Source of the DNA: a virus
DNA length: 24,184 bases
Virus record (IMG/VR): IMGVR_UViG_3300018416_000113
Location: 1-24,184 of that record
Reading direction: 5' to 3' (one strand)
The stretch's first letter is position 1, and each line of letters begins with the position of its first letter. The notes under the pieces were generated by a model, which saw only the letters and a program-made list of their open reading frames with translations, was not told where the DNA came from and did not search any database. Both the position numbers and the translations under genes were made by a program. This document shows, one piece after another, positions 14,433 to 21,197 of this stretch.

Positions 14433-16686
14433 TAGCTATAGCAGGTGTTGCCCATCCTAATAAAACCATATCTTTTCCTTCTTCTGATTCTATCTTTAAA
14501 CTTAAGGTTTTACCTGATCCTCGTATTTTATTTTTTGTTACAATTACACCATCTCCATAATCAAATGGATCACCAGAACCACTTGGTATATAGTTTCTTA
14601 ATAATCTATAAGCTTGGAATTGTGTACCCCATTTACCACTATTAGCACTATTTGCCCAATTCCATTGTGATTGTACTAAACAAGATGATTGTTTATTTAA
14701 TATTAAATTACTACCATCTTGAGTATAGCCATCTTCAGTACGATTAAAATAAAAGAATATATAAGGAGTTTGTTTACGTCTCATTATGTCGTTATATAAT
14801 TCATATCCTGTAACAAGATAACTACTATAATTAGCTCCTGTACTATCTGCTGTATACCAATCTTTAAATTGTAAACTAGCAAACTTAGATACAGTAAACT
14901 GTGTTCCTTTAATAGTAAGATAACTAAATTGAGAACTTCTATTTAAAGGAGTATCAACAGTAACTATAACTTGATCTGTTGATGTAACAATAACTTCATC
15001 AGTATTAACTAAAACGTTAGTATCTTGCTCTGCTATTACATAACCTGGTATTTGTATATAATCTGCTATATAAGGTGAGTCTGAGCTTAATGAAGCAAAT
15101 GTATTGGTATACCATGCTTGTAATGTTAAATCATATATTAACTCTTTATTATATTTATTTATGTAGTTAGTAGTATTATAATTAGTGTCGTCATTATTAT
15201 TATATAACCAACGAACTCTGTTTTCCTTTTCATCATAGTATCCTTTACAATGATCTTTACCTAATTCAGGAATATCTAAATATAGTGATTGTATAGTTGT
15301 TAATGATAAAGAAACAGCTTTAAATCGTCCACCTGCAGCATCAGGTGTAAGCATATAAATACCTGCATTAGACCAATAAAAGAAAGCACCATTAACAAAT
15401 ACAACAGAGTCTGCATTAAGTACTCCATTATCTGATATTTTACCTAACTGAAATGATGTAGCATTAAAACCACCAGTATCACCATAAAGTTCCCATACAC
15501 CATTTTCTGCAAAGATTAGTAAAGAAGCTTGAGACGGCACAATTTTAATAATCTTACTACAGTCAGGAATTTGTACAGTACCACCATCAGATGCTACAAC
15601 ATCATTTAATGCTGAATCAGTAGGATCAGTTTCTTGATGACATTTACCTAATTGGTCGTCTGACGTTACTACTTGAGTAAAGAAAATATAACCTGAGTAG
15701 TTAGGTGATTTAGCATCAGGATCAGTAACATTAGATACAACACCTGAATAAAAAAGTCGTTGAGCATAAGTAGCAACAGTAGTAAATGAACCTGTTTCTT
15801 GATCTGTATTTAAACCAGTAACATCTGTATTAGTTTCACGACTAGAACCTCTATTAAAAGCATCTATTACAATACGACCTTTAGCTACTTGAAAACGAGA
15901 AGTAGCATTTCTTGCTAATATAGAAGGATTAAACTTTTCATAGTTACTACTAGATGGATTAGAATTTTTACCAAGAACCCAAGCATCAGCATTACTTGGA
16001 TATACATTACCAAATGCTGATGAGTTTGCACAATATTCTAAAGCATCAGTATATGTACCTGAATCAGTAACAATATTTTCAGACCAACCTTGATTACGTA
16101 AATTATATTTATGATCATCTGAAAGAGATGAAGGTCTTTCATCTACATCTAAACCATCATCAAGTCCCCATATATCACGTACTTTAATATCAATAGTAGA
16201 TTGTGTAACTGTATCTGTAGTAGAATTATAAGTAAGTAGTACAGGTTTACTTAAATCATCAGATACAATAATACATTTATTGTTAATAACTGCAGTTTGT
16301 ATTTTAGCATTATTTAATCCTGTAACTGTTAAAGCATTACCACTATTAAGTAAATTAGCACTAGGATTAGCTGTAAGTAAATCTAAAAAGAATAATTTAT
16401 TTACAATTCTAATAATACCAATAGACACAGATGTAGAACCACCTGGAGTTGTCCATACATGAAAAGATTGTTTACCTTCTTTTATACTATCTGCTGTTAA
16501 ACCAGTATTATTTAATTGATAAAGGTTTTCATAGTCAATACCTAGTCGTCTAGAACGAGAACCATCTCGATTAAGAACAAAGTTATCTTCATCAAGAGAT
16601 GCGTTTTCAGGAAACGTAAGAGGACTAGCTTCAGTAATTAAACCTTTTGTAAAAGATCTAAAAGCCTTTTCAATAGCTCTAGCCAC
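14419..16686 (-). CDS. Tail tubular protein B / nozzle (T7 gp12-like)
   Basis: A 755-residue beta-rich tail nozzle protein (T7 gp12 has 794 aa). The N-terminus, with FTKGLITEASPLTFPENA (12-29) followed by DEDNFVLNRDGSRSRRLG (32-49), is typical of podoviral nozzle or stabilisation proteins. The body is made of repeated short strands with many Asn, Thr, Ser, Tyr and Gly, as in beta-propeller proteins. It forms the lower tail tube below the adaptor ring and holds fibres. The gene starts with GTG (16686) directly after the stop of the 80-aa gene, with AAGGAAG 6 bases upstream. Order gp11-like, small genes, gp12-like, gp13-like, gp14-like follows T7 synteny with three small inserted genes. Confidence 0.88.
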   Translation of the reverse strand: MARAIEKAFRSFTKGLITEASPLTFPENASLDEDNFVLNRDGSRSRRLGIDYENLYQLNNTGLTADSIKEGKQSFHVWTTPGGSTSVSIGIIRIVNKLFFLDLLTANPSANLLNSGNALTVTGLNNAKIQTAVINNKCIIVSDDLSKPVLLTYNSTTDTVTQSTIDIKVRDIWGLDDGLDVDERPSSLSDDHKYNLRNQGWSENIVTDSGTYTDALEYCANSSAFGNVYPSNADAWVLGKNSNPSSSNYEKFNPSILARNATSRFQVAKGRIVIDAFNRGSSRETNTDVTGLNTDQETGSFTTVATYAQRLFYSGVVSNVTDPDAKSPNYSGYIFFTQVVTSDDQLGKCHQETDPTDSALNDVVASDGGTVQIPDCSKIIKIVPSQASLLIFAENGVWELYGDTGGFNATSFQLGKISDNGVLNADSVVFVNGAFFYWSNAGIYMLTPDAAGGRFKAVSLSLTTIQSLYLDIPELGKDHCKGYYDEKENRVRWLYNNNDDTNYNTTNYINKYNKELIYDLTLQAWYTNTFASLSSDSPYIADYIQIPGYVIAEQDTNVLVNTDEVIVTSTDQVIVTVDTPLNRSSQFSYLTIKGTQFTVSKFASLQFKDWYTADSTGANYSSYLVTGYELYNDIMRRKQTPYIFFYFNRTEDGYTQDGSNLILNKQSSCLVQSQWNWANSANSGKWGTQFQAYRLLRNYIPSGSGDPFDYGDGVIVTKNKIRGSGKTLSLKIESEEGKDMVLLGWATPAIASDRP

Positions 16687-16929
16687 TTAGTCTTCCTTAT
16701 TTAAATTAAGTGTTTCTTTTACTTTCTTAGCTTGTTTCTTTTGTTGAGCTGTTAATAAATAGCTACGAGCAGCAACATCAGCTATACGTTCTGATGTAAA
16801 ATGTCCATCTAATGAGTGAGGTAGTTCACCACCACTTCCAAATTGAAACTTAAGATGAGCAGTAGTAGGACAAATAAACAACTGTAATTCTTTGCCACCT
16901 TCTGTTTCATATGTTTTAATAACTTTCAT
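16687..16929 (-). CDS. Small protein of unknown function (80 aa)
   Basis: Not recognised. An 80-residue protein with an N-terminal half of predicted strands (MKVIKTYETEGGKELQLFICP) and a C-terminal basic helix rich in Lys and Gln (LLTAQQKKQAKKVKETLNL). No signal peptide, membrane segment or enzyme motif. It lies between the tail tube A and tail tube B genes and joins its neighbours with almost no spacing (2 bases upstream, 0 downstream). A structural or assembly role is likely by position only. AAATAAAGATG precedes, so the ribosome site is weak and translation probably depends on the upstream gene. Confidence 0.7.
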   Translation of the reverse strand: MKVIKTYETEGGKELQLFICPTTAHLKFQFGSGGELPHSLDGHFTSERIADVAARSYLLTAQQKKQAKKVKETLNLNKED

Positions 16930-16931
16930 CT

Positions 16932-17138
16932 TTATTTCTTCTTTCTTATTTTGTCTTGTACTTCAGCAGGATTACCATTTTTAGGAGCTTCTTTAATAGT
17001 ACGTACTCGTTCTTGGTTATCTTCTATTACTTCTTTAGTTTTATTTCTAGAATCTTCTTCATATTCACCAAAGTTATCAAGAATGTCTTGTAATTGTTTT
17101 TTAGTTAATCCATTAGGTTTTTTATTATCTTGAGCCAT
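16932..17138 (-). CDS. Small charged protein of unknown function (68 aa)
   Basis: Not recognised. A 68-residue, very hydrophilic protein: Lys, Glu, Asp, Asn and Gln make up most of it, and the end is basic (DKIRKKK). It is predicted to be one or two helices (KKQLQDILDNFGEY), probably partly disordered. No membrane segment, so it is not a holin candidate. The start is ATG at 17138, one base after the stop of the hidden 53-aa gene, with AAGGA 9 bases upstream lying inside that gene. Located within the tail gene cluster; function unknown. Confidence 0.72.
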   Translation of the reverse strand: MAQDNKKPNGLTKKQLQDILDNFGEYEEDSRNKTKEVIEDNQERVRTIKEAPKNGNPAEVQDKIRKKK

Positions 17139-17139
17139 A

Positions 17140-17301
17140 TTAATATCCTTGTTTTTTAGGTTTACCCATTTTCTTCATTGGTTTCTTTTTAGGCATAGTT
17201 TTCTTTTTCATAGGTTTCATAGTTTTTTTACCTTTCTTAGTTGATTTACCATATTGTTCTTTATGAACAAATGATTGAGTGTTGCTCGTTAATTGACTCA
17301 T
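17140..17301 (-). CDS. Small Lys-rich protein with capsid-like N-terminus (53 aa)
   Basis: A short gene that fills an otherwise empty 162-base gap. It starts with ATG whose first base is the last base of the tail-tube-A stop codon (TAATG) and ends TAA one base before the next ATG, so the packing supports it. The product has 18 Lys in 53 residues, 6 Met, one Glu and no Asp: a highly basic tail with repeated MKP/MPK/KKxM patterns from residue 28 to the end. Residues 1-17, MSQLTSNTQSFVHKEQY, closely match the first residues of the major capsid protein, MAQLTSNTTAFIESQQY (10 of 17 identical), although the codons differ at synonymous sites. It may bind DNA or be carried in the virion; this is inference. 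No strong ribosome site of its own, so translation is coupled. Confidence 0.75.
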   Translation of the reverse strand: MSQLTSNTQSFVHKEQYGKSTKKGKKTMKPMKKKTMPKKKPMKKMGKPKKQGY

Positions 17302-18077
17302 TAGTAGTTAGGTTTTCCTTTAATACCTGGTTTACGACCATAGTTTCCAAATGTAATACCATTCTTTAATCTCCAAGCTTCTTGACTCATTCTACGTTTT
17401 TGAGATATAGATGCTTGTTCAGCTTTAGGATTAGGCATTTGTTTTAATGTAAGGAAACAATTTGATTTAGCTTCTGCTAGTAAATATGTAAACATTTGTA
17501 CAGGAAGATCAGGAGTAAATGAATCAGATAATGTAAATGCTACAGATCGTTTACCTTGTGCTTTAGTTTTAGTAGCAACTAATGTAGAATCTACAACACT
17601 ATCATAAGCATCAAATACTAACATTTCATCGTCAAAAGATGTAAAGTAGTTAGGACCTTGATCATTATAAATATTTAAAGTAATACCAGTAGTATCTGTA
17701 ACTACAGTAACATCAGAAGCAGAGCTATCTCTTTGATCTACAATATACATAAAGTCTTCAGGTGTTTTATAAATAATTTCTTTATATTTATCTTTAGTAT
17801 CTGTTGACTTACGACAATTATATTTTATCCATTTAAGATCAATAATATCGTCAGGTAATGACATATGAGTAGGTCTACTTGCTGTGCCTGATGCTTCTAA
17901 TTGAAATAACTCATATAAAAACGGCATATCACGACCATCTATAATATTATAGTAAGTTGATTTAATAAGTTGAGCTACTTGAGTGGCTTCTTGAGTATCA
18001 TTAATACTATTAATTTCATCAGAATCCATGTCTGACATAATGTCTTGTACCATTTCAAGTAGTGTCATTTTAGCCAT
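17301..18077 (-). CDS. Tail tubular protein A / head-tail adaptor (T7 gp11-like)
   Basis: A 258-residue adaptor protein that forms the ring between portal and nozzle (T7 gp11 has 196 aa). The N-terminal half is helical and acidic (MTLLEMVQDIMSDMDSDEI, then ATQVAQLIKSTYYNIIDGRDMPFLYEL). The motif with LPDDIIDLKWIKYN (73-86) is typical of gp11/gp4-like adaptors, as is the late helix region TYLLAEAKSNCFLTLKQ (198-214) and the basic Arg/Lys/Gly-rich end. Its place upstream of the gp12-like gene fits. The start is ATG at 18077, 9 bases after the fibre-like gene, with AGGAATAA upstream. Assignment rests on motif order, length and synteny. Confidence 0.83.
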   Translation of the reverse strand: MAKMTLLEMVQDIMSDMDSDEINSINDTQEATQVAQLIKSTYYNIIDGRDMPFLYELFQLEASGTASRPTHMSLPDDIIDLKWIKYNCRKSTDTKDKYKEIIYKTPEDFMYIVDQRDSSASDVTVVTDTTGITLNIYNDQGPNYFTSFDDEMLVFDAYDSVVDSTLVATKTKAQGKRSVAFTLSDSFTPDLPVQMFTYLLAEAKSNCFLTLKQMPNPKAEQASISQKRRMSQEAWRLKNGITFGNYGRKPGIKGKPNY

Positions 18078-18086
18078 AATTTATTC

Positions 18087-18662
18087 CTAGTCTAAGAAGA
18101 GAGCTACTAACCCTGCTTCAGTTGGAGTAATATTCTGTCCTGAAGAAGTACCATCTCCTCCTACATGGATAGATAATAATTGTCCTGCAGTAGCATCTAC
18201 TGTACCTGTAGATGATAATGTTAATTTGTCAGCACCATTAGTAGGTTTAGATACAGAGCTTGTTCTAGAGCTTGTTGTACCATCTAAAGCAAATTTAAAG
18301 TTATAGTCTGAACCTTGAGCAATAGCTGTTGTTGTAAAGTTAATCCAAAAAGTAATTAAGTAATGTCCTGCTTGATTAAGAGTAATAGTACCATTTCCTG
18401 CAGTAACAGTAAGGATGTCTTCATTACCTGAAGCAGTCCATTCACCACTTGGATTAAGAATTGTATAAGCAGACGAACCTGCTAATGTATGAGCAGTTGC
18501 TCCACTTGTAATATAAAGTTCAGCATGAGGTTTAGCAGGAGGATATTCCCATGTACCTGAGCCTGATCCATTAGAAATATATACTTTACCACTTGTAGCT
18601 GCGGCTACACCTTTAGGTTCGTGTATATCAGGATCTGTGATAGTATTGTGTTGTATTGTCAT
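18087..18662 (-). CDS. Head or tail fibre/decoration protein with C1q-like domain
   Basis: A 191-residue virion protein. The N-terminal part has ITDPDIHEPKGV (7-18) and GKVYISNGSGSGTW (25-38), a pattern common to podoviral head-fibre or decoration proteins that anchor to the capsid. From about 50 to the end it looks like a C1q/TNF-type jelly roll: strands with GNGTITLNQAGHYLITFWINF (89-109), SDYNFKFALDG (117-127), and a closing EAGLVALFLD. Such domains trimerise and often bind glycans or proteins, so it may help attach to the host. It is the first gene after the hairpin that ends the capsid unit. Ribosome site AGGA lies 10 bases before ATG. A tail-associated position cannot be excluded. Confidence 0.72.
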   Translation of the reverse strand: MTIQHNTITDPDIHEPKGVAAATSGKVYISNGSGSGTWEYPPAKPHAELYITSGATAHTLAGSSAYTILNPSGEWTASGNEDILTVTAGNGTITLNQAGHYLITFWINFTTTAIAQGSDYNFKFALDGTTSSRTSSVSKPTNGADKLTLSSTGTVDATAGQLLSIHVGGDGTSSGQNITPTEAGLVALFLD

Positions 18663-18681
18663 AAATATATATTCCTAAAAG

Positions 18682-18714
18682 ATTAGGAGGGGACACAAAG
18701 TCCCCTATCCTAAT
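18682..18714 (-). terminator. Hairpin terminator after the capsid gene cluster
   Basis: On the - strand, arm 18714-18700 and arm 18694-18682 pair as 6 GC-rich pairs (GGGGAC/GTCCCC), a 2-base bulge, then 7 more pairs, closed by a 5-base loop; CTTTTA follows (18681-18676). The stem begins at the stop codon of the 163-aa gene. The U-run is short, so termination is probably partial. It separates the capsid genes from fibre and tail genes, as the T-phi terminator does after gene 10 in T7. Confidence 0.75.
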
Positions 18715-19205
18715 TAAGCTTTCGTATATTCTACGATAAGTCTACCTGCACCTGCAGTTAAGTCATCTACGTTAGGAGCAACAACAACTTCACCTGCTAC
18801 TGCACCAATAGAAGCACCAACTAAAGCACCTGTGCCATCAACAACTGTACCAACGTCTGCTGCATCTTCAATAGCTGTGTCAACTAAGTTAACTGCTGTT
18901 AAAAGACCATCAGCATCAATAACGTTGCCGTCTTTGTCATTAAGACCTACTAATAAATCAGTAGTTCCTGAAGTAGAAGTCCATGGAGAATCTACAATAA
19001 ATTTAGCAGAAAGAATTCTAGCATTAGCAGGAATAGAATATTCCAATGCAGAAGTACTTTCGCCTGGTAGATCGTCATATGTAAACTCCCACTCTACTGT
19101 TTTAACAGAAGTTTTAGTTCCATATTCACCACCATATTTTTTAGTAGTTTCTCTAGCACCATAGTGATTAGTTACACCACGTTTTGCATCAATTTCGTAT
19201 GTCAT
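18714..19205 (-). CDS. Head-associated virion protein of unknown class (163 aa)
   Basis: A 163-residue, beta-rich, acidic protein directly after the major capsid gene. It opens with a charged segment (ARETTKKYGGEYGTKTS) and then alternates strands with Val, Thr, Gly and Asp: TVEWEFTYDDLPGE, YSIPANARILSAKFIVDSPW, DLLVGLNDKDGN, and ends GRLIVEYTKA. The pattern of strands and the IPANARI...AKF motif resembles small structural or decoration proteins seen beside capsid genes in many phages. It could be a capsid cement/decoration protein. Start ATG at 19205, 11 bases after the capsid gene, with AAGGAGA upstream at good spacing. The stop overlaps the terminator stem. Function is inferred from position. 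Confidence 0.75.
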   Translation of the reverse strand: MTYEIDAKRGVTNHYGARETTKKYGGEYGTKTSVKTVEWEFTYDDLPGESTSALEYSIPANARILSAKFIVDSPWTSTSGTTDLLVGLNDKDGNVIDADGLLTAVNLVDTAIEDAADVGTVVDGTGALVGASIGAVAGEVVVAPNVDDLTAGAGRLIVEYTKA

Positions 19206-19216
19206 GTCTAATCTCC

Positions 19217-20197
19217 TTAGTAATTAGATGGATGTGTTAAAATTACACCCAATGTGTCAACACGTTGAGCACCAAAACCAAAGCGAGAAGTAACTTGATA
19301 CTTGTCAGCTCTTTCTTCGTTGTCTCTCCAACCTTCTGTTTTTGGAGCACGTCTCCATGCGTGCATAATTGGCTTACATGAATCGTCAGCCACACACATA
19401 AATACGTTTGCTTTATCACCAACTGCAGCAGTTTCTGATGTTAAGCCATAAGAAGAAGCATTAATAGCTTCAGCAGCAGTTAATGTAGGTAAGAAGTTAG
19501 AAGTATAAATGTCGAAACCAAAGATGTTTTTAACAAATTTATGGTCACGAGCAAAACCTTCTGTAACAATACCTTCAAACATTGGGTTGTTAGATACGTT
19601 TACTAAGTTTTGTAAACTGTTTAATGTTGCTTCAACAACTGGATCAACGATAGCAATACGACCACCTGCAGGAACATTAGCTTTATCGAAAGCTAATTTC
19701 ATAGCGATGAAGTCGTTTAGTGTTATTGTTCTAGCGTTAGCAGCAGCAGAACCTACGAAACGGTGAGGACGACCATTAACTAAGTTTAAGTTAGCAGCAG
19801 TCTGAGCACTGTTAGATGCAGCTAAGTATTTAGTTTCGTGGTTTTCACCTAATGCACGTGTAGATTCCATAGCTCTCATAGACATTAATGTGTCTACTTG
19901 ATTACCATCTTCACGTAAGTCATCAGATACTTTCCAAGCATCACCAACATAGTCAGTGATAGCAAGTGTTAAGTTACCTGTGTCGATTGGTGAGAAGTTA
20001 AGAGGTGTATCTTCAGCAGCATCTTGAAGTGTTACAGTACCTACTGTTTTGATGTTAAGAGTTGTACCTGAACCAAAGTCTGTTACGTCTCTCCACATAC
20101 CTTCAGGAAGTAGATAGTCATGTAAGTTTTCAAGGATGAACTGAGAATACTGTTGCGATTCAATGAACGCAGTTGTATTACTTGTTAATTGTGCCAT
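19217..20197 (-). CDS. Major capsid protein (HK97-fold type)
   Basis: The shell protein of the head, 326 residues. The N-terminal part has a helix (FIESQQYSQFILENLHDYLLPEG) followed by a strand-rich segment with DFGSGTTLNIKTVGTVTLQD, the usual N-arm to E-loop transition of HK97-fold capsids. Then come the spine-helix-like region MSMRAMESTRALGENHETKYL and typical P-domain and A-domain sections (GGRIAIVDPVVEATL, KNIFGFDIYTSNFLP). It ends RVDTLGVILTHPSNY. Position after scaffold and before a decoration-like gene is the standard podoviral order. Ribosome site AAGGAG lies 8 bases before ATG. The codon choice here is less AT-biased than in the neighbouring structural genes, as expected for a highly expressed protein. 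Its first residues are echoed by a small protein at 17301-17140. Confidence 0.93.
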   Translation of the reverse strand: MAQLTSNTTAFIESQQYSQFILENLHDYLLPEGMWRDVTDFGSGTTLNIKTVGTVTLQDAAEDTPLNFSPIDTGNLTLAITDYVGDAWKVSDDLREDGNQVDTLMSMRAMESTRALGENHETKYLAASNSAQTAANLNLVNGRPHRFVGSAAANARTITLNDFIAMKLAFDKANVPAGGRIAIVDPVVEATLNSLQNLVNVSNNPMFEGIVTEGFARDHKFVKNIFGFDIYTSNFLPTLTAAEAINASSYGLTSETAAVGDKANVFMCVADDSCKPIMHAWRRAPKTEGWRDNEERADKYQVTSRFGFGAQRVDTLGVILTHPSNY

Positions 20198-20210
20198 TTA
20201 AGACTCCTTG

Positions 20211-20936
20211 TTAATTATTTAATTGACGTTTTACTTTTTCACCTGCAGCTTTCCAAGCAGCTAACATATCTTTAGTAGAAGCACCTTTAGGTACTCTAGC
20301 AGATAGTTCATCTGTACTTTGTTTGCTTAAAGTTTCTGTATTAACAGTACTTTGTGGTTTTGCAACAGATGTTGGCTTGTTTTCAAAACCTGCTAACTTA
20401 AGTACAACATTTGGAGATGTTGCAGATAAAGTATGTAATTGATCTAATGTCATACCTGCTTCTTTTGCTAAAGTATTATAAACAGCTTCAGCTTGACTAC
20501 CATACTTCTCAGTAAACTTGTCAGCTACTGTTTTAGCATTGGTTTGTGCTTTAGTCTGTTGTTCTCTTTGTGCAATCGTTGCATTGACTAGATCCATGAT
20601 TCTATCTTGGTTTATTTCACCTTGAGAGGTGGTAGCCTCTTGTGGTTGAATACCAGACTTTATTTCATCCAGTAACTCTTCTGTAGTTCTACGTTTAGAT
20701 AGTTCCTCTTTCAATTGAGCCATTTCAGTTTCTAACGTCTGAATATGCTCTTGAGCATGAGGTACAGATCTTAACGCATCTTCTGCAGATTTGTACTTTT
20801 TACCTTCGCCTACAAACTCTTGAGCTTCTGTCGGTATCTCAAAAGCTTTAGCTTGGGTATCTTGTTGCTGAGTCTCTTGGGTAGTTGACTCAACAGGTTG
20901 TTCTTGTTGTTCTTGTGTTACTTGCTCTTCAGCCAT
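20211..20936 (-). CDS. Scaffolding protein
   Basis: A 241-residue protein with all the usual features of a capsid assembly scaffold: a Gln/Glu/Thr-rich, disordered N-terminus (MAEEQVTQEQQEQ...), a coiled-coil helix (about 60-90, HIQTLETEMAQLKEELSK), further helices, and a basic C-terminal helix (DMLAAWKAAGEKVKRQLNN) like the capsid-binding end of the P22 and T7 scaffolds. It lies directly upstream of the major capsid gene. It would guide capsid shell assembly and leave before or during DNA packaging. Start ATG is joined to the preceding stop by TAATG; GGAG lies 6 bases upstream. No enzyme motif; in particular no protease motif was seen, so it is not a fused maturation protease. Confidence 0.88.
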   Translation of the reverse strand: MAEEQVTQEQQEQPVESTTQETQQQDTQAKAFEIPTEAQEFVGEGKKYKSAEDALRSVPHAQEHIQTLETEMAQLKEELSKRRTTEELLDEIKSGIQPQEATTSQGEINQDRIMDLVNATIAQREQQTKAQTNAKTVADKFTEKYGSQAEAVYNTLAKEAGMTLDQLHTLSATSPNVVLKLAGFENKPTSVAKPQSTVNTETLSKQSTDELSARVPKGASTKDMLAAWKAAGEKVKRQLNN

Positions 20937-21157
20937 TATTTTTCTCCTTGGTCAGGAATAAGATTATATAGTTTAGAAAAAGCTTTTTGAATACCTAATT
21001 GATAAGCTTGGTACTGAGCCCAAGCAGGTTTATCAAAAGTATCTTCATCAATTGCTTTTCTTTGAGCAAGTAGAATTTGCTCTTGACAGTAAGCTTTAAG
21101 CTCTTCAAACACTTGTTGTTTTGTTAAGCTTTTAGCTTTATCTGATTTTAAATCCAT
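20936..21157 (-). CDS. Small conserved-type protein between portal and scaffold (73 aa)
   Basis: Function unknown. A 73-residue helical protein: basic start (MDLKSDKAKSLTKQQ), then VFEELKAYCQEQILLAQRKA, then DKPAWAQYQAYQLGIQKAF and KLYNLIPDQ. Similar-looking small helical genes occupy this slot in other podoviruses, so it is likely an assembly helper or minor virion protein. The only ATG is at 21157-21155, nine bases from the -10 box of a strong promoter, and no Shine-Dalgarno lies upstream. If that promoter is used, the mRNA would be leaderless or nearly so. Its stop overlaps the scaffold start (TAATG), so translating this gene would feed ribosomes into scaffold. Confidence 0.78.
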   Translation of the reverse strand: MDLKSDKAKSLTKQQVFEELKAYCQEQILLAQRKAIDEDTFDKPAWAQYQAYQLGIQKAFSKLYNLIPDQGEK

Positions 21158-21165
21158 ATATAATT

Positions 21166-21194
21166 ATTCTAACATAATTGATTAAAAAAGTCAA
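21166..21194 (-). promoter_or_regulatory. Sigma70-type promoter for the capsid genes
   Basis: On the - strand: -35 box TTGACT (21194-21189), a 17-base spacer ending in TGT (extended -10), and -10 box TAGAAT (21171-21166). Both hexamers match consensus at 5 of 6 positions and the spacing is ideal. It starts right after the portal stop codon (21200-21198). The expected start of transcription is near 21159, one to a few bases before the ATG of the 73-aa gene. It is the best bacterial promoter seen and implies use of host RNA polymerase. Confidence 0.75.
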
Positions 21195-21197
21195 GGT

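Noticed and set aside
16687-17138. Holin or other lysis protein among the small tail-cluster genes
   Set aside because: Neither the 80-aa nor the 68-aa protein has a membrane-spanning stretch; both are hydrophilic and Lys-rich.
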